Program-made: the position numbers and the translations under genes | Assembly: GCA_036654795.1 (NCBI GenBank) | Contig: JAVVRI010000021.1 | Location: 1 to 23,201, forward strand | Direction: 5' to 3' | Length of the DNA: 23,201 bases | From: JAVVRI01 sp036654795 | GTDB taxonomy: Bacteria > Bacteroidota > Bacteroidia > Bacteroidales > Tannerellaceae | The notes under the pieces: model-generated | The model's input: only the letters and a program-made list of their open reading frames with translations | Told to the model about the DNA's origin: nothing | The model's database searches: none | Shown here: positions 23,127 to 23,201 of the stretch, one piece after another | How positions within the stretch are numbered: position 1 is the first letter of the stretch | Layout of the letters: each line of letters begins with the position of its first letter

Positions 23127-23201
23127 TTATTTATCCAGCTTAGCACAAATCAGTTCGGCTGCCTTCTTTCCACTCATCAGCATCCCACCAAAGATAGGCC
23201 C
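23127..23201 (-). CDS. Thi4-type thiazole synthase, C-terminal end (runs off the window)
   Basis: The minus strand from the window edge reads 24 codons to a TAA at 23129-23127. The start of this fragment, GPIFGGMLMSGKKAAELI, matches the C-terminal signature of sulfide-dependent adenosine diphosphate thiazole synthases (Thi4 family), FAD/NAD-binding Rossmann proteins that make the thiazole half of thiamine. The family end is typically MGPIFGGMLLSGKKAA. Only this tail is visible, so active-site residues, and whether the protein is a catalytic or suicide type, cannot be judged. It is convergent with the M28 peptidase gene. Confidence 0.75.
   Translation of the reverse strand, partial: GPIFGGMLMSGKKAAELICAKLDK

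Overview
The window looks like a chromosome segment of a Bacteroidales bacterium (Bacteroides/Parabacteroides type). The reasons are repeated -33 TTTG / -7 TAnnTTTG promoter signatures, few Shine-Dalgarno sites but A-rich start regions, and Bacteroidetes-type proteins: a DUF6261-like protein, an EFR1-type ferredoxin, and His-rich small proteins ahead of RND efflux genes. It contains two assembly gaps, 100 N at 7202-7301 and 10 N at 16238-16247.

Layout. 1-1956 (minus strand): the N-terminus of a class A penicillin-binding protein, a YeiH/UPF0324 membrane protein and the mechanosensitive channel mscL. 2126-4920 (plus): a secreted and a cytoplasmic cyclophilin-type prolyl isomerase, then a MATE efflux pump. 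4944-7019 (plus): a promoter, a 19-residue leader peptide with tandem Trp codons, a competing antiterminator/terminator, then trpB and trpG. trpE, trpD, trpC, trpF and trpA are not in the window, so a complete-looking Trp attenuator drives what appears to be a reduced trp operon. 7128-8286 (plus): a promoter-like box, an array of 41-bp tandem repeats interrupted by the large gap, and a DUF6261-like gene, ending at a bidirectional terminator.

8400-21346 (minus) is almost wholly metal/cation efflux. It holds two complete HME-type RND tripartite systems in tandem. System A (read from 21346 down) is a His-rich small membrane protein, a lipoprotein adaptor, a CzcA-like RND pump with a DFG...DGA TM4 motif, and a TolC-type outer-membrane protein interrupted by the 10-N gap. 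System B (from 15208 down) is an EFR1-type flavodoxin/ferredoxin, a second His-rich small protein (DUF6769-like), a His-rich lipoprotein adaptor, an RND pump with an AIG...DDA TM4 motif, and a second TolC-type protein. The two small His-rich proteins differ in sequence but share an LRAPP..I C-terminus, which suggests a common role as envelope metal-binding accessories.

21509-23201: a secreted M28-family zinc aminopeptidase (plus) with its own promoter and terminator, then the last 24 codons of a convergent Thi4-type thiazole synthase gene.

The two most notable points are the Trp attenuator on a shortened trp operon, and the pair of LRAPP-tailed His-rich proteins, one in each RND operon.
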